The notes under the pieces were generated by a model. That model was not told the DNA's origin and did no database searches. It worked only from the letters and a program-made list of their open reading frames with translations. A stretch of DNA of 64,000 bases from Burkholderia lata (GTDB lineage Bacteria; Pseudomonadota; Gammaproteobacteria; Burkholderiales; Burkholderiaceae): positions 1,860,001-1,924,000 of the forward strand of contig NC_007510.1 in the NCBI RefSeq assembly GCF_000012945.1. The letters run 5' to 3'. The position numbers and the translations under genes are program-made. This document shows, piece after piece, positions 8,741 to 17,429 of this stretch (positions are counted from its first letter, which is position 1; each line of letters begins with the position of its first letter).

Positions 8741-9706
8741 TCACACCACGTGCCGCGGCGTGCCGCCCACGAACGCGGCGACATTGTCCACGAGCTGATC
8801 GGCCAGCGCCTGCATCGCTTCGTCGCTCGCCCACGCAACGTGCGGCGTCAGGATGAATGCCGGATGCGACAGGATCGCGTGGAACGGATGCGCGGCCGGC
8901 AGCGGCTCCTGCGTGACCACATCGAACCCCGCGCCCGCGATCTGCCCGGACTGCAATGCGTCGACGAGCGCCCTTTCGTCCACGAGCCCGCCGCGCGCGG
9001 TGTTGATCAGCAACGGCCGGCGCGCCATCCGCGCAAACGCGGCCGCGTCGATCAGGTGCCGCGTCGCGGGCGTCAGCGGGCAGTGCAGCGTAATCACGTC
9101 GCTGTCGCGCAGCAGCGTATCGAGCGGCACGTAGTCGTCCCCCGACGCATCGCGGTGCGCCGCGAACCGCACCTGCATGCCGAGCGCACGCGCGATGGCG
9201 GCCACCGCGCGCCCGAGCACGCCGTCGCCGACGATCCCGAGCGTCGCGCCGGCCAGGTCGCGAATCGAATAATCGAAGAAGCAGAACTGCCCGCTGGCGA
9301 GCCAGCGCCCCGCACGCACCGCGTCGCGGTACGCGACGAGGCTGCGGCGCAGCGCGAAGATCAGCGCGAACGTGTGCTCGGGCACCGTGCGGGCCGCATA
9401 CCCGCGAATATTGCTCACGACGATGCCGCGCGCCGCGCACGCATCGAGATCGACGATGTCGGTGCCCGTCGCGGCGATCGCGATCATCCGCACGCGTCGC
9501 GCATCGGCGAGCGCCGCCGCGTCGAGCCGCACCTTGTTGGTCACGACGATGTCCGCGTCGCCGATTCGCGCGGCCATCTCGTGCGCGGCCGTCCGGTCGA
9601 ACGTGTGCAACACGTGCGGGAACGGAAACGGCTTCAGCACGGTGTGCGGCGACAGCGTCGCGCGGTCGAGAAACACGATCTTCGCGGGAGAGGAAACAGA
9701 AAACAT
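8741..9706 (-). CDS. D-2-hydroxyacid dehydrogenase (glycerate dehydrogenase-like)
   Basis: A 321-residue NAD(P)H-dependent D-2-hydroxyacid dehydrogenase that interconverts a 2-keto acid and a D-2-hydroxy acid. The Rossmann loop GIVGDGVLG is at residues 157-165. The catalytic trio is visible: Arg238 (NTARGG), Glu267 (TQEPL) and His289 (TPHVAW). The N-terminal KIVFLDRATL resembles hydroxypyruvate reductases (HprA class). The start MFSVSSP was chosen because upstream in-frame sequence is arginine-rich and not family-like. It diverges from the CoA-transferase gene across a 251-base region holding two copies of a 19-bp palindrome, so both directions are probably under one regulator. Confidence 0.92.
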   Translation of the reverse strand: MFSVSSPAKIVFLDRATLSPHTVLKPFPFPHVLHTFDRTAAHEMAARIGDADIVVTNKVRLDAAALADARRVRMIAIAATGTDIVDLDACAARGIVVSNIRGYAARTVPEHTFALIFALRRSLVAYRDAVRAGRWLASGQFCFFDYSIRDLAGATLGIVGDGVLGRAVAAIARALGMQVRFAAHRDASGDDYVPLDTLLRDSDVITLHCPLTPATRHLIDAAAFARMARRPLLINTARGGLVDERALVDALQSGQIAGAGFDVVTQEPLPAAHPFHAILSHPAFILTPHVAWASDEAMQALADQLVDNVAAFVGGTPRHVV

Positions 9707-9798
9707 GGCGGGTCTCGCTGACAGGCGCCCGGCGGGCGCGGAACGGGTTCGATTCTGCCGGCGGCGCGCGGGCCGTCGTTTGACCGTTGCGCGAGCGC

Positions 9799-9817
9799 GC
9801 TTTCCCGGATGGAAAGG
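9799..9817. promoter_or_regulatory. 19-bp palindromic operator, site A
   Basis: GCTTTCC-N5-GGAAAGG, inner arms CTTTCC/GGAAAG perfect. It matches the T-N11-A style of LysR-type operators. It lies about 95 bases upstream of the leftward dehydrogenase start and 140 upstream of the rightward CoA-transferase. Confidence 0.55.
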
Positions 9818-9853
9818 CTGACGCAACGCATGAGTGAACAGGCGCGGCGCGCG

Positions 9854-9872
9854 CCTTTCCGTTTCGGAAAGG
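9854..9872. promoter_or_regulatory. 19-bp palindromic operator, site B
   Basis: CCTTTCCG-TTT-CGGAAAGG, a perfect 8-bp-arm palindrome exactly 55 bases from site A, about five helical turns. A third site of the same length lies at 19085. The cluster LysR at 13716 is the best candidate to bind it. Confidence 0.6.
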
Positions 9873-9957
9873 CTGGTTGAGCATCGATCGATTTTCGCCG
9901 GGCGCGAACGCGCTCATGATCGCCGTCATCGACAACACGATTTCATCGGAGACAGCC

Positions 9958-11148
9958 ATGACACGCCCCCTGGACGGCATCCGCGTACTGGAACTCGGCC
10001 AACTGATCGCCGGGCCGTTCGCGGGCCGGATGCTCGCCGAATTCGGCGCCGACGTGCTCAAGGTCGAGCCGCCCGGGCTCGGCGACCCGCTGCGCAAATG
10101 GCGGTTGCTGCACGACGGCACGTCGGTCTGGTGGGCCGCGCAGTCGCGCAACAAGACCTCGCTCACGCTCGACCTGCGCACGCCCGAAGGGCAGGACGTC
10201 GTGCGCCGCCTCGTCGCGGAAACCGACGTGCTGATCGAGAACTTCCGCCCCGGCACGCTCGAAGGCTGGGGGCTCGGCTGGGACGCGCTGTCCGCGATCA
10301 ATCCGGGGCTCGTGATGCTGCGCGTGTCGGGCTTCGGCCAGACGGGCCCGTACCGCGACCGCCCCGGCTTCGGCGTGATCGCCGAGGCGATGGGCGGCCT
10401 GCGGCATCTGACCGGCGAGCCCGGCCGCACGCCGGTGCGCGTCGGCATCTCGCTCGGCGATTCGCTGTCGGCACTGCACGGCGTGATCGGCGTGCTGCTC
10501 GCGCTGCGGCATCGCGAACAGCAGGGCGGCAAGGGGCAGGTCGTCGACGTCGCGCTGTACGAGTCGGTGTTCAACATGATGGAAAGCCTGCTGCCCGAAT
10601 ACTCGGCGTTCGGCGCCGTGCGCGAGGCGGCCGGCAGCAGCCTGCCCGGCATCGCACCGACCAACGCATACCGCTGCCGCGACGGCAAGTACGCGCTGAT
10701 CGCCGGCAACGGCGACAGCATCTTCCGCCGCCTGATGGAGCTGATCGGCCGGCCCGATCTCGGCAACGATCCCGCGCTCGCGCACAACGACGGGCGCGTC
10801 GCGCAGGTCGAACGCATCGACGCGGCGATCGGCGCGTGGAGCGCGCAGCACGATCTCGACGCCGTGCTGGCCGCGCTGAACGAAGCGCGCATCCCGTCAG
10901 GACGCATCTACGACGTGGCCGACATCGCGGCCGATCCGCATTACCGCGCACGCGACATGCTCGTCGATGCCGCGTTGCCAGACGGCACGCCGGTACTCGT
11001 GCCCGGCATCGTGCCGAAGCTCGGCGCGACGCCCGGCCGCATCGAACACGCGGCACCCGCGCTCGGCGCGGATACCGACGCGGTACTCGAATCGCTCGGC
11101 ATCGATGCGGCGACGCGCGGCGACTGGCGCACGCGCGGCGTGATCTGA
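9958..11148 (+). CDS. CaiB/BaiF class III CoA-transferase
   Basis: A 396-residue family III CoA-transferase, which moves CoA between carboxylic acids through an aspartyl-CoA thioester. The N-terminal fold signature is GIRVLELGQLIAGPFAGRML, then LKVEPPGLGDP. The likely nucleophile is Asp168 in ISLGDS, matching Asp169 of formyl-CoA transferase. Other family blocks are ENFRPGTLEGWGLG and VSGFGQTGPYRDRPGFG. The start has GGAGACAGCC ahead of it. An HMG-CoA-lyase-like gene follows after 23 bases, so this enzyme probably activates a hydroxy or branched acid which the lyase then cleaves. Confidence 0.93.
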   Translation: MTRPLDGIRVLELGQLIAGPFAGRMLAEFGADVLKVEPPGLGDPLRKWRLLHDGTSVWWAAQSRNKTSLTLDLRTPEGQDVVRRLVAETDVLIENFRPGTLEGWGLGWDALSAINPGLVMLRVSGFGQTGPYRDRPGFGVIAEAMGGLRHLTGEPGRTPVRVGISLGDSLSALHGVIGVLLALRHREQQGGKGQVVDVALYESVFNMMESLLPEYSAFGAVREAAGSSLPGIAPTNAYRCRDGKYALIAGNGDSIFRRLMELIGRPDLGNDPALAHNDGRVAQVERIDAAIGAWSAQHDLDAVLAALNEARIPSGRIYDVADIAADPHYRARDMLVDAALPDGTPVLVPGIVPKLGATPGRIEHAAPALGADTDAVLESLGIDAATRGDWRTRGVI

Positions 11149-11171
11149 CAAGCGGAACAGGAGAAGACAAC

Positions 11172-12137
11172 ATGAGCGGGCAACAACGCAAACGGCTCTA
11201 CATCCACGAAGTCGCGACGCGCGACGGCTTCCAGAACGAAGCGGCGTTCGTCGACACCGACGACAAGATCGCGCTCGTCGACGCGCTGAGCGCGTGCGGC
11301 TACGCGAAGATCGAAGTCACGTCGTTCACGTCGCCGAAGGCGATCCCCGCGTTGCGCGACGCGGAGGCCGTGATGCACGGCATCGCGCGCGCACCGGGTG
11401 TCGTCTATACGGTGCTCGTGCCGAACGTGCGCGGTGCCGAGCGCGCGCTGTCGTGCGGCGTCGACGAAGTGAACCTCGTGATGTCGATGAGCGAGAGCCA
11501 CAACCGCGCGAACCTGCGGATGACGCGCGAGCAATCGTTCGCGCAGCTGCGCGACGTGATCGACGCGGTACGCGGCACGGGTGTCGCGATCAACGTGTCG
11601 CTGTCGACCGCGATGGGCTGCCCGATGGAAGGCGACGTGCCGGCCGAGGGTGTGCTCGCCTGGATGCACCGCTTCGCGGATCTCGGCGTGCATGGCTTCA
11701 CGCTGTGCGATACGACCGGCATGGCATTTCCGTCGCAGGTGCGCGACCTGTCGGCGCGGGCACGCGAGCGCTTCGCCGCGCTGCAGCTCACGCTGCACTT
11801 CCACAACACGCGCGGCATGGCGCTCGCGAACACGCTCGCGGCACTCGACGCCGGGATCGACCGCTTCGACGCATCGCTCGGCGGGCTCGGCGGCTGCCCG
11901 TACGCGCCGGGCGCGACCGGCAACGCGTGCACCGAAGAACTCGTGCACATGCTCGAACTCGACGGCTACGATACGGGCGTCGATCTCGCAGCCGTGCTGG
12001 CCGCGTCGGCCCGGCTGCCCGCGCTGATCGGGCATGACGTGCCGAGCCAGATCCTGAAGGCCGGGCGCCGCTCGGACCTTCATCCGCCGCCGCGCGCGGA
12101 CGCCGGCGACATGCCCGCGCAGCGCGCGTTCTCATGA
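11172..12137 (+). CDS. hydroxymethylglutaryl-CoA lyase family protein
   Basis: A 321-residue DRE-TIM metallolyase that cleaves 3-hydroxy-3-methylglutaryl-CoA or a related 3-hydroxyacyl-CoA to acetyl-CoA and a keto acid. The entry motif RDGFQNE has Arg17 and Asp18. Metal-binding HFHNTRG lies near residue 214, and the glycine-rich C-terminal loop GGLGGCPYAPGATGN carries the catalytic cysteine. AGGAGAAGACAAC precedes the ATG. Pairing with a class III CoA-transferase recalls leucine/itaconate-type pathways, where a CoA-transferase makes citramalyl-CoA or HMG-CoA. The true substrate is uncertain. Confidence 0.92.
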   Translation: MSGQQRKRLYIHEVATRDGFQNEAAFVDTDDKIALVDALSACGYAKIEVTSFTSPKAIPALRDAEAVMHGIARAPGVVYTVLVPNVRGAERALSCGVDEVNLVMSMSESHNRANLRMTREQSFAQLRDVIDAVRGTGVAINVSLSTAMGCPMEGDVPAEGVLAWMHRFADLGVHGFTLCDTTGMAFPSQVRDLSARARERFAALQLTLHFHNTRGMALANTLAALDAGIDRFDASLGGLGGCPYAPGATGNACTEELVHMLELDGYDTGVDLAAVLAASARLPALIGHDVPSQILKAGRRSDLHPPPRADAGDMPAQRAFS

Positions 12138-12159
12138 ACCACGAACAGGAGCCAATCTC

Positions 12160-12543
12160 ATGGCGCTGATTGACCACCTCGACCATCTCGTGCTGACCTG
12201 CGTCGATCCCGACAAGACCAGGCATTTCTACACCGAGGTGCTGCAGATGCAGCTCGAAACCTTCGGCGCCGGCCGGATCGCGTTCCGCTTCGGCAACCAG
12301 AAGATCAACCTGCACGTGCGCGGCGCGGAGTTCGAACCGAAAGCGCATGTGCCGGCGCCCGGCGCGCTCGACCTGTGCTTCATCGCGTCGGTGCCGCTCG
12401 ACGACGTGATTGCGCACCTGAAGCGCGTTGCATGGCCGATCGTCGAAGGGCCCGTCGAACGCACCGGCGCGACGCAGAAGATCCGGTCGGTCTACGTGCG
12501 CGATCCCGACCTGAACCTGATCGAGATCTCCGAGTTGATCTGA
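12160..12543 (+). CDS. VOC family protein
   Basis: A 127-residue single vicinal-oxygen-chelate domain. Possible metal ligands are His7 or His10 (LIDHLDHLVL), His52 (INLHV) and Glu123 (NLIEIS), the usual glyoxalase positions. The partner may be an epimerase, lyase or dioxygenase function; the family is too diverse to assign one. It follows the lyase gene by 22 bases with ACAGGAGCC as ribosome site and belongs to the same operon. Confidence 0.85.
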   Translation: MALIDHLDHLVLTCVDPDKTRHFYTEVLQMQLETFGAGRIAFRFGNQKINLHVRGAEFEPKAHVPAPGALDLCFIASVPLDDVIAHLKRVAWPIVEGPVERTGATQKIRSVYVRDPDLNLIEISELI

Positions 12544-12791
12544 GCACCCGCGCACCGTCGGCCGTATCGCGCGTTCGCACTCGCGTGTGTGGACCTGGTC
12601 ACGGTGCGGCCGCATGCCGCGCCGATCTCCCGCCGAAAACGGACAGCCGGTTTCCGCGCTCGCCGATTCCGGATAGCCGGCCCGACCCGCGCTGCGGATA
12701 ATGCATGCATCGGCGACTGAGAAGCCGCCTTCGCACCGGACGCGACGCTTGTTGCGTCCGCGCTTCCGCAACCCGACCCAGGCAATTCCCG

Positions 12792-13619
12792 ATGACGATC
12801 CTCTATCGCGGCATGGACCGCGCGGCGCTCGACGCCGCCTATCTGAACACGAAGGTGGTGCCCGATTTCCCGGCATTGCTGGCGTCGATGCAGGCGCGCA
12901 GTGCGACGCTCTATGAAGATGCGTCCGGCCGGCGCGACCTGCGTTACGGTGCGCAACCCGCGCAACGTTTCGACTGGCTGTCGTGCGGTCAACCCGATGC
13001 ACCGCTGTTCGTGTTCATTCACGGCGGCTACTGGCAGCACTGCGCGAAAGAGGATTTCGCGTACGCGGCAAGCGGGCCGCTCGCGCGCGGTTTCGACGTG
13101 ATACTCGCCGAATACACGCTTGCGCCGGTCGCGACGATGACCGACATCGTCGGCGAGATCGGCGCGCTGCTCGACTACCTGGCGAACGATCCCGACGGCC
13201 TCGGCACTGCGAAGCGGCCGATCCACCTGAGCGGCCATTCGGCCGGCGGCCACCTGACGGCCGTGCACCGCGCGCATCCGGCCGTCGTCTCGGCGCTCTC
13301 GATCAGCCCGCTCGTCGATCTCGAACCGATCTCGCTGTGTTGCCTGAACGACAAGCTGCAGCTCACCGCACGCGAGGTCGAAGCGTACAGCCCGTTGCGC
13401 CATGTCGGGCCCGGCGCGCCGACGGTCGTTGCGGTCGGTGATGCCGAGTTGCCCGAACTCGTCCGGCAAGCGCATGACTACGCGACGGCGTGCGATGCGG
13501 CCGGCGAACGAATCGTCCACGTCGGGCTGCCCGGCATGCAGCATTTCGACGTACTCGACGATCTCGCGAAACCGGACGGCGCGATGCTCACCGCATTGCA
13601 GTCGATCGCGCCGCGCTAG
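12792..13619 (+). CDS. alpha/beta hydrolase, kynurenine-formamidase/HSL-like
   Basis: A 275-residue hydrolase. The oxyanion motif HGGYW (near residue 76) and nucleophile motif GHSAGGH (Ser near residue 150) place it with the HSL/kynurenine formamidase-like esterases; the C-terminal GMQHFDVLDDL supplies the catalytic His. No signal peptide. The ATG at 12792 was chosen because residues upstream are arginine-rich and not family-like. A 248-base gap separates it from the VOC gene, so it may have its own promoter. The LysR gene follows after 96 bases. Confidence 0.87.
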   Translation: MTILYRGMDRAALDAAYLNTKVVPDFPALLASMQARSATLYEDASGRRDLRYGAQPAQRFDWLSCGQPDAPLFVFIHGGYWQHCAKEDFAYAASGPLARGFDVILAEYTLAPVATMTDIVGEIGALLDYLANDPDGLGTAKRPIHLSGHSAGGHLTAVHRAHPAVVSALSISPLVDLEPISLCCLNDKLQLTAREVEAYSPLRHVGPGAPTVVAVGDAELPELVRQAHDYATACDAAGERIVHVGLPGMQHFDVLDDLAKPDGAMLTALQSIAPR

Positions 13620-13715
13620 ACGCGCCGTATCGCGCGGAATCGGCCGGGCGTATGATCGGCGTCAGGCCGCCGCGCTGACGGCATGCGCCGGCAAGGTTTT
13701 CCCAGGACCCACGAC

Positions 13716-14609
13716 ATGGTGAACCCGCTTCATTTCGATCTGCAGTCGCTGCGCGTGTTCGCGCTCGTCGCCGAGCACGGCAGCCTGACGAAGGCGGCCG
13801 AACACGGCCAGCTCACGCTGTCCGCGGTCAGCAAGCGCATCGCCGAGCTCGAAAGCGTGACGGGCAGTGCATTGTTCGTCCGGCATGCGCGCGGTGTCGA
13901 GCTGACGCCCGCGGGCCGCGCGCTGCTCGACCATGCGGCGAAGGTGATCGAACAGGTCAACCGGATGGCGCACGAGATGAGCGACTACGTCGCCGGTGTG
14001 CGCGGCCATATCCACGTGTGGACCAACACGTCCGCGATCGTCCAGTTCCTGCCCGCCGATCTCGCCGCGTTCCTCACCGACAATCCGGGCATCAAGGTGA
14101 GCCTCGAGGAACGGTTGAGCCACGAGATCGTCGACGCGCTGGCGTCCGGCAAGGCCGATCTCGGCGTGTTCGCCGACAACGTGCCGGCCCCCGGCATCGA
14201 ACGACGGCTGTATCGGCGCGACGAACTCGTGCTGCTCGTGCCGCGCGCGCACCGGTTCGCCGCGCGCGACAGCATCCGCTTCGCGGATACGCTCGACGAG
14301 GACTACGTCGGGCTCAGCGACGGCAGTTCGCTGCTCGCGCGCATGACCGACGCCGCGTTCGCGGTCGAGCGCTCGCTGAAGCTGCGGATCCAGGTATCGA
14401 ATTTCGACGGCGTAAGCCGGATGATCGAGGCGGGGCTCGGCATCGGGATCCTGCCGCGCGACGCGGTGACCGGCGAGCGCGCGGCGCGGCTCGGGGTCGT
14501 GAAGCTCGAGGATGCGTGGGCAACCCGCACGCTGTGGGTGGGGGTGAAGGCGGGTACCGTGCTGACGACCGATATCGCGAAGCTGTTCGATTTCATGTCG
14601 GCGCGGTGA
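13716..14609 (+). CDS. LysR-type transcriptional regulator
   Basis: A 297-residue LysR regulator. The N-terminal winged helix is clear: FDLQSLRVFALVAEHGSLTKAAEH, then LTLSAVSKRIAELESVTG. The effector domain spans about residues 90-295. Start at ATG 13716 gives the standard N-terminus. It ends the CoA-transferase/lyase cluster and is the likely ligand-sensing regulator of it, possibly through the CCTTTCC-N5-GGAAAGG palindromes at 9799, 9854 and 19085. This link is inferred. Confidence 0.92.
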   Translation: MVNPLHFDLQSLRVFALVAEHGSLTKAAEHGQLTLSAVSKRIAELESVTGSALFVRHARGVELTPAGRALLDHAAKVIEQVNRMAHEMSDYVAGVRGHIHVWTNTSAIVQFLPADLAAFLTDNPGIKVSLEERLSHEIVDALASGKADLGVFADNVPAPGIERRLYRRDELVLLVPRAHRFAARDSIRFADTLDEDYVGLSDGSSLLARMTDAAFAVERSLKLRIQVSNFDGVSRMIEAGLGIGILPRDAVTGERAARLGVVKLEDAWATRTLWVGVKAGTVLTTDIAKLFDFMSAR

Positions 14610-14732
14610 GGCGGGGCTTGCATTCCGTGGACGCTCGCTTATCGGCGCTTTCAAAGCGCATGGCGGCAATCGGGCACGCTGGGCAGTAGTCGGTCGAAAT
14701 GAGGCACTCGGTCCGACGCGAAAATCGTCAAC

Positions 14733-14768
14733 AATCGCTTTGAGAATTCAAGGATTCTCAAAGCGATT
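14733..14768. terminator. perfect 15-bp hairpin after LysR
   Basis: AATCGCTTTGAGAAT (14733-14747) and its exact complement (14754-14768) with a 6-nt loop. AT-rich for this genome and with no T-run, it may terminate LysR in both directions or mark the edge of the less GC-rich segment that follows. Confidence 0.5.
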
Positions 14769-14795
14769 TCAGCACACGGTCAATCACAAGACAGG

Positions 14796-14812
14796 TTGAT
14801 TATTCCAATCAA
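14796..14812. promoter_or_regulatory. LysR-type operator box before the cupin gene
   Basis: TTGAT-N7-ATCAA fits the T-N11-A LysR consensus, 67 bases before the cupin start. The neighbouring LysR or an unlinked one could use it. Confidence 0.4.
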
Positions 14813-14878
14813 GATTGACGTCCCGCTCGTGAATTCACAAGATTCCGCCTGTCAATGTCGACTGAACGGGGATTGCGA

Positions 14879-15352
14879 ATGGACCCACTCGAAGCCTGCA
14901 TGGTTGCCGCCGATGCCGCGCCGCGCGCAAAACCTTCAAACTACCCGGAGCCGTTTGCGTCACGCATGGCGGGGCGGGAGAAGAAGCCGCTTGGCGATCC
15001 GTTCGGCCTGAATCAATTTGGCGTGAACTTGACGACCTTGAGCCCAGGAGCGGTGTCCGCTCTACATCATCAACACTCGAAACAGGACGAGTGGGTGTAT
15101 GTCCTCAGCGGTGAAGTCACACTCTACGTCGGCGACGAGCACTATCTGATGCGGCCGGGCATGTGCGCCGGCTTTCGCGCGAACGGCACGCCGCACCATA
15201 TACAAAACAATTCAACGAGTGATGCCACGATCATCGAGGTCGGCAGTCGAGTAGCGGGCGACGCAGTAAGCTATGCAGCCGACGACCTCGTCGCAGTGAT
15301 GAATTCAATTGGCCAATGGGTTTTCGAACACAAGAACGGCGAACCGTATTGA
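14879..15352 (+). CDS. cupin domain protein
   Basis: A 157-residue single-cupin protein. Motif 1 reads HHQHSKQDEWVYVLSGEV (metal ligands His, His, Glu) and motif 2 PGMCAGFRANGTPHHIQN (His). Such proteins bind a metal and act as dioxygenases, isomerases or sugar-binding proteins; none can be chosen. The ATG at 14879 has ACGGGGAT ahead; an in-frame ATG at 14855 lacks a ribosome site. It leads a trio with a PhzF-like and a methyltransferase gene, all less GC-rich than the surroundings, which suggests acquisition. Confidence 0.85.
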   Translation: MDPLEACMVAADAAPRAKPSNYPEPFASRMAGREKKPLGDPFGLNQFGVNLTTLSPGAVSALHHQHSKQDEWVYVLSGEVTLYVGDEHYLMRPGMCAGFRANGTPHHIQNNSTSDATIIEVGSRVAGDAVSYAADDLVAVMNSIGQWVFEHKNGEPY

Positions 15353-15578
15353 TTCCAATGCCTGGTCAACGGCAAACGAATGCGGGCGACGTGGTGTGGG
15401 GACGATATTCAACTGCAAGGAACGGCCACCACGAGCAACAACTAGGCAGGCAGATCGCGCCGATTGCGCCGCGTCGGCCGGTTGCAGCCAGTCGGCGCCG
15501 ACCGTAAGATCGTCGGTCATCGACACGAACGTATGTGTTCGTCGCCCTTTGTTTGAGTTTCGTCTATTGGGAGGAGTA

Positions 15579-16457
15579 GTGCGAGTTGAAGTTCAGATCG
15601 TCAATGCTTTGACGGACGGAAACACCGGGGGCAATCCCGCAGGCGTGGTGATTGATGCCGACGAGCTGACCGCCGGTCAGAAGCTGCGCGTTGCCCAGCA
15701 GACCGCATTGTCGGAAACCGCATTCGTGTCGACATCGGATATTGCGACGGTCAAGCTGGAATTTTTCACGCCGACGCGTCAGATCGCTCATTGCGGCCAC
15801 GCCACTATCGCCACATTTTCGCTCTTGAGAGAACTCGGCAGGGCAGGTGACGGCAAGTCGTCGAAAGAGACGATCGACGGATGCAGAGACATCGTGATCG
15901 ATGGCGATACCGTTCTAATGGAGCAGCGCTCCCCAAGGTACCGTTCAATCGACGCAGACTCGCCGCTATCCGCAAGAATCGCGCAATCGCTGGGCGTATC
16001 GACTGCCCAAATCCACAGCGTCGAAACCCCGACCGTCGTCAACACCGGCAACAGCTTTCTGATGATCGCATTGCCCGACGAGCAGTCCGTGGCTGCAATT
16101 CGTCCGAACCAGCACGCGATTGAATCGATCAGCGACGAGCTTGATCTGATCGGCTATTACGTATTCTCGACGACGACCAAAATACCCGGGCGCCATGCAG
16201 GCGCCCGCATGTTCGCGCCGCGTTTCGGCATTGCCGAAGAGTCGGCGACCGGAACCGCAGCCGGGCCGCTGGCGTGCCTGCTATACGAGCGGATGGGGGC
16301 AGGCGATACGGAAATGGCCATTGAACAAGGGCACCTGATGCAGCCACCTTCGCCGAGCGTCATCAAGGTCATCCTCGATGTCGACAGCGGCAAGATCTCG
16401 CGATTGATGGCCGGCGGCACCGGGGTCGTCATGCGGTCGATCACTGTCGAGGTCTGA
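15579..16457 (+). CDS. PhzF family isomerase/epimerase-like protein
   Basis: A 292-residue protein of the PhzF (diaminopimelate-epimerase-like) fold. Two-lobe markers are DGNTGGNPAGVV near residue 15, SETAFV (general acid/base Glu), FFTPTRQIAHCGHATIA, and EESATGTAAGPLACLLYERMG. A GTG start at 15579 is supported by GGGAGGAG at ideal spacing; upstream in-frame sequence has no family match. PhzF itself isomerises dihydrohydroxyanthranilate, but most members have unknown substrates and no other phenazine gene is present. Confidence 0.9.
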   Translation: MRVEVQIVNALTDGNTGGNPAGVVIDADELTAGQKLRVAQQTALSETAFVSTSDIATVKLEFFTPTRQIAHCGHATIATFSLLRELGRAGDGKSSKETIDGCRDIVIDGDTVLMEQRSPRYRSIDADSPLSARIAQSLGVSTAQIHSVETPTVVNTGNSFLMIALPDEQSVAAIRPNQHAIESISDELDLIGYYVFSTTTKIPGRHAGARMFAPRFGIAEESATGTAAGPLACLLYERMGAGDTEMAIEQGHLMQPPSPSVIKVILDVDSGKISRLMAGGTGVVMRSITVEV

Positions 16458-16597
16458 TCTTGCGTCGAGCGTCCGCCTCTCGAATGTCAGAAGGGCTTCA
16501 AGGAGGCGGTTGATCACGTTACCAATCGCGTCAGCGACATCTGCGGCCTGTTGATGTCGACACCCATCCCGACAGAGTCCCTTCGCGCTAACCCGCC

Positions 16598-17362
16598 ATG
16601 ACTTCACCTCCCGATCTTTTTTATGACGACATGACCGATTCCTATCATCTGATTTTCGATGATTGGGAAAAGGCGATCGATCGTCAAGGTGCCGTCCTCA
16701 CTCGACTTCTATTGCCGCCCGGCGAGACGGGCGAGGTGCTTGATTGCGCGTGCGGGATTGGAACCCAGGCGTTGGGTCTCGCCCGTGCGGGCTACGACAT
16801 CGAGGGGACAGACCTGTCGAAGCTTGCAATTGAGCGGGCATCGCGGGAGGCGGCTGCGCGAGGGCTCCGCATTCCGTTCCGTGTTGACGACATGCGGCTG
16901 CTTGCGACATGCGACGCGCGTCGGTACGGCGCGGTCATTGCATTCGACAACGCCATGCCGCATCTCGATAGCGACGACGACGTGGCTCAGGCACTAGCCG
17001 CGATGCACAAGAGCCTGAAGCCCGGCGGGCGGCTGCTCGTCAGTTTGCGCGACTACGCCAAGTTGATGGCCGAACGGCCCAGCATCACGCCACCGGCAAT
17101 GTTCATGGACAACGGTGTCCGACGCATCGTTCATCAGGTATGGGATTGGCACGATGATCGGCGTTACACCGTTCATCTCTACATCACGCAGGCGACAAGC
17201 GACGGTCACTGGCAATCGAAGCATTTCATCGGGCGCTATCGCGGCATCACGCCTGATGAGCTGGCGGCTCACATGCGAAACGCTCGATTCGAGCATGTCC
17301 GCGTGCTCTCGCCTGACACTACCGGTTACTACCAGCCCGTCGTGGTTGCGACCGCGGCCTAG
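16598..17362 (+). CDS. class I SAM-dependent methyltransferase
   Basis: A 254-residue methyltransferase. SAM motif I VLDCACGIGTQALGLA lies near residues 47-62, the acidic loop YDIEGTDLS follows, and motif IV is AVIAFDNAMPH near residue 108. Motif VI is LKPGGRLLVS. The form resembles glycine/sarcosine N-methyltransferase-like small-molecule enzymes. A 140-base gap separates it from the PhzF-like gene. Codon use is less GC-biased than neighbours, as in the two preceding genes. Confidence 0.87.
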   Translation: MTSPPDLFYDDMTDSYHLIFDDWEKAIDRQGAVLTRLLLPPGETGEVLDCACGIGTQALGLARAGYDIEGTDLSKLAIERASREAAARGLRIPFRVDDMRLLATCDARRYGAVIAFDNAMPHLDSDDDVAQALAAMHKSLKPGGRLLVSLRDYAKLMAERPSITPPAMFMDNGVRRIVHQVWDWHDDRRYTVHLYITQATSDGHWQSKHFIGRYRGITPDELAAHMRNARFEHVRVLSPDTTGYYQPVVVATAA

Positions 17363-17387
17363 TCGCGTGGCAATGACCGCTCAATAA

Positions 17388-17421
17388 TGATGAGGAAACG
17401 CGACCCCGCGCCCCCTCATCA
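17388..17421. terminator. bidirectional terminator between convergent genes
   Basis: TGATGAGG (17388-17395) pairs with CCTCATCA (17414-17421) across an 18-nt loop. It lies exactly between the convergent methyltransferase and MFS genes. Confidence 0.4.
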
Positions 17422-17429
17422 GCAACCGC

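Noticed and set aside
15353..15578. upstream extension of the PhzF-like frame
   Set aside because: Family match begins at the GTG with GGGAGGAG; extension has no similarity and poor composition.
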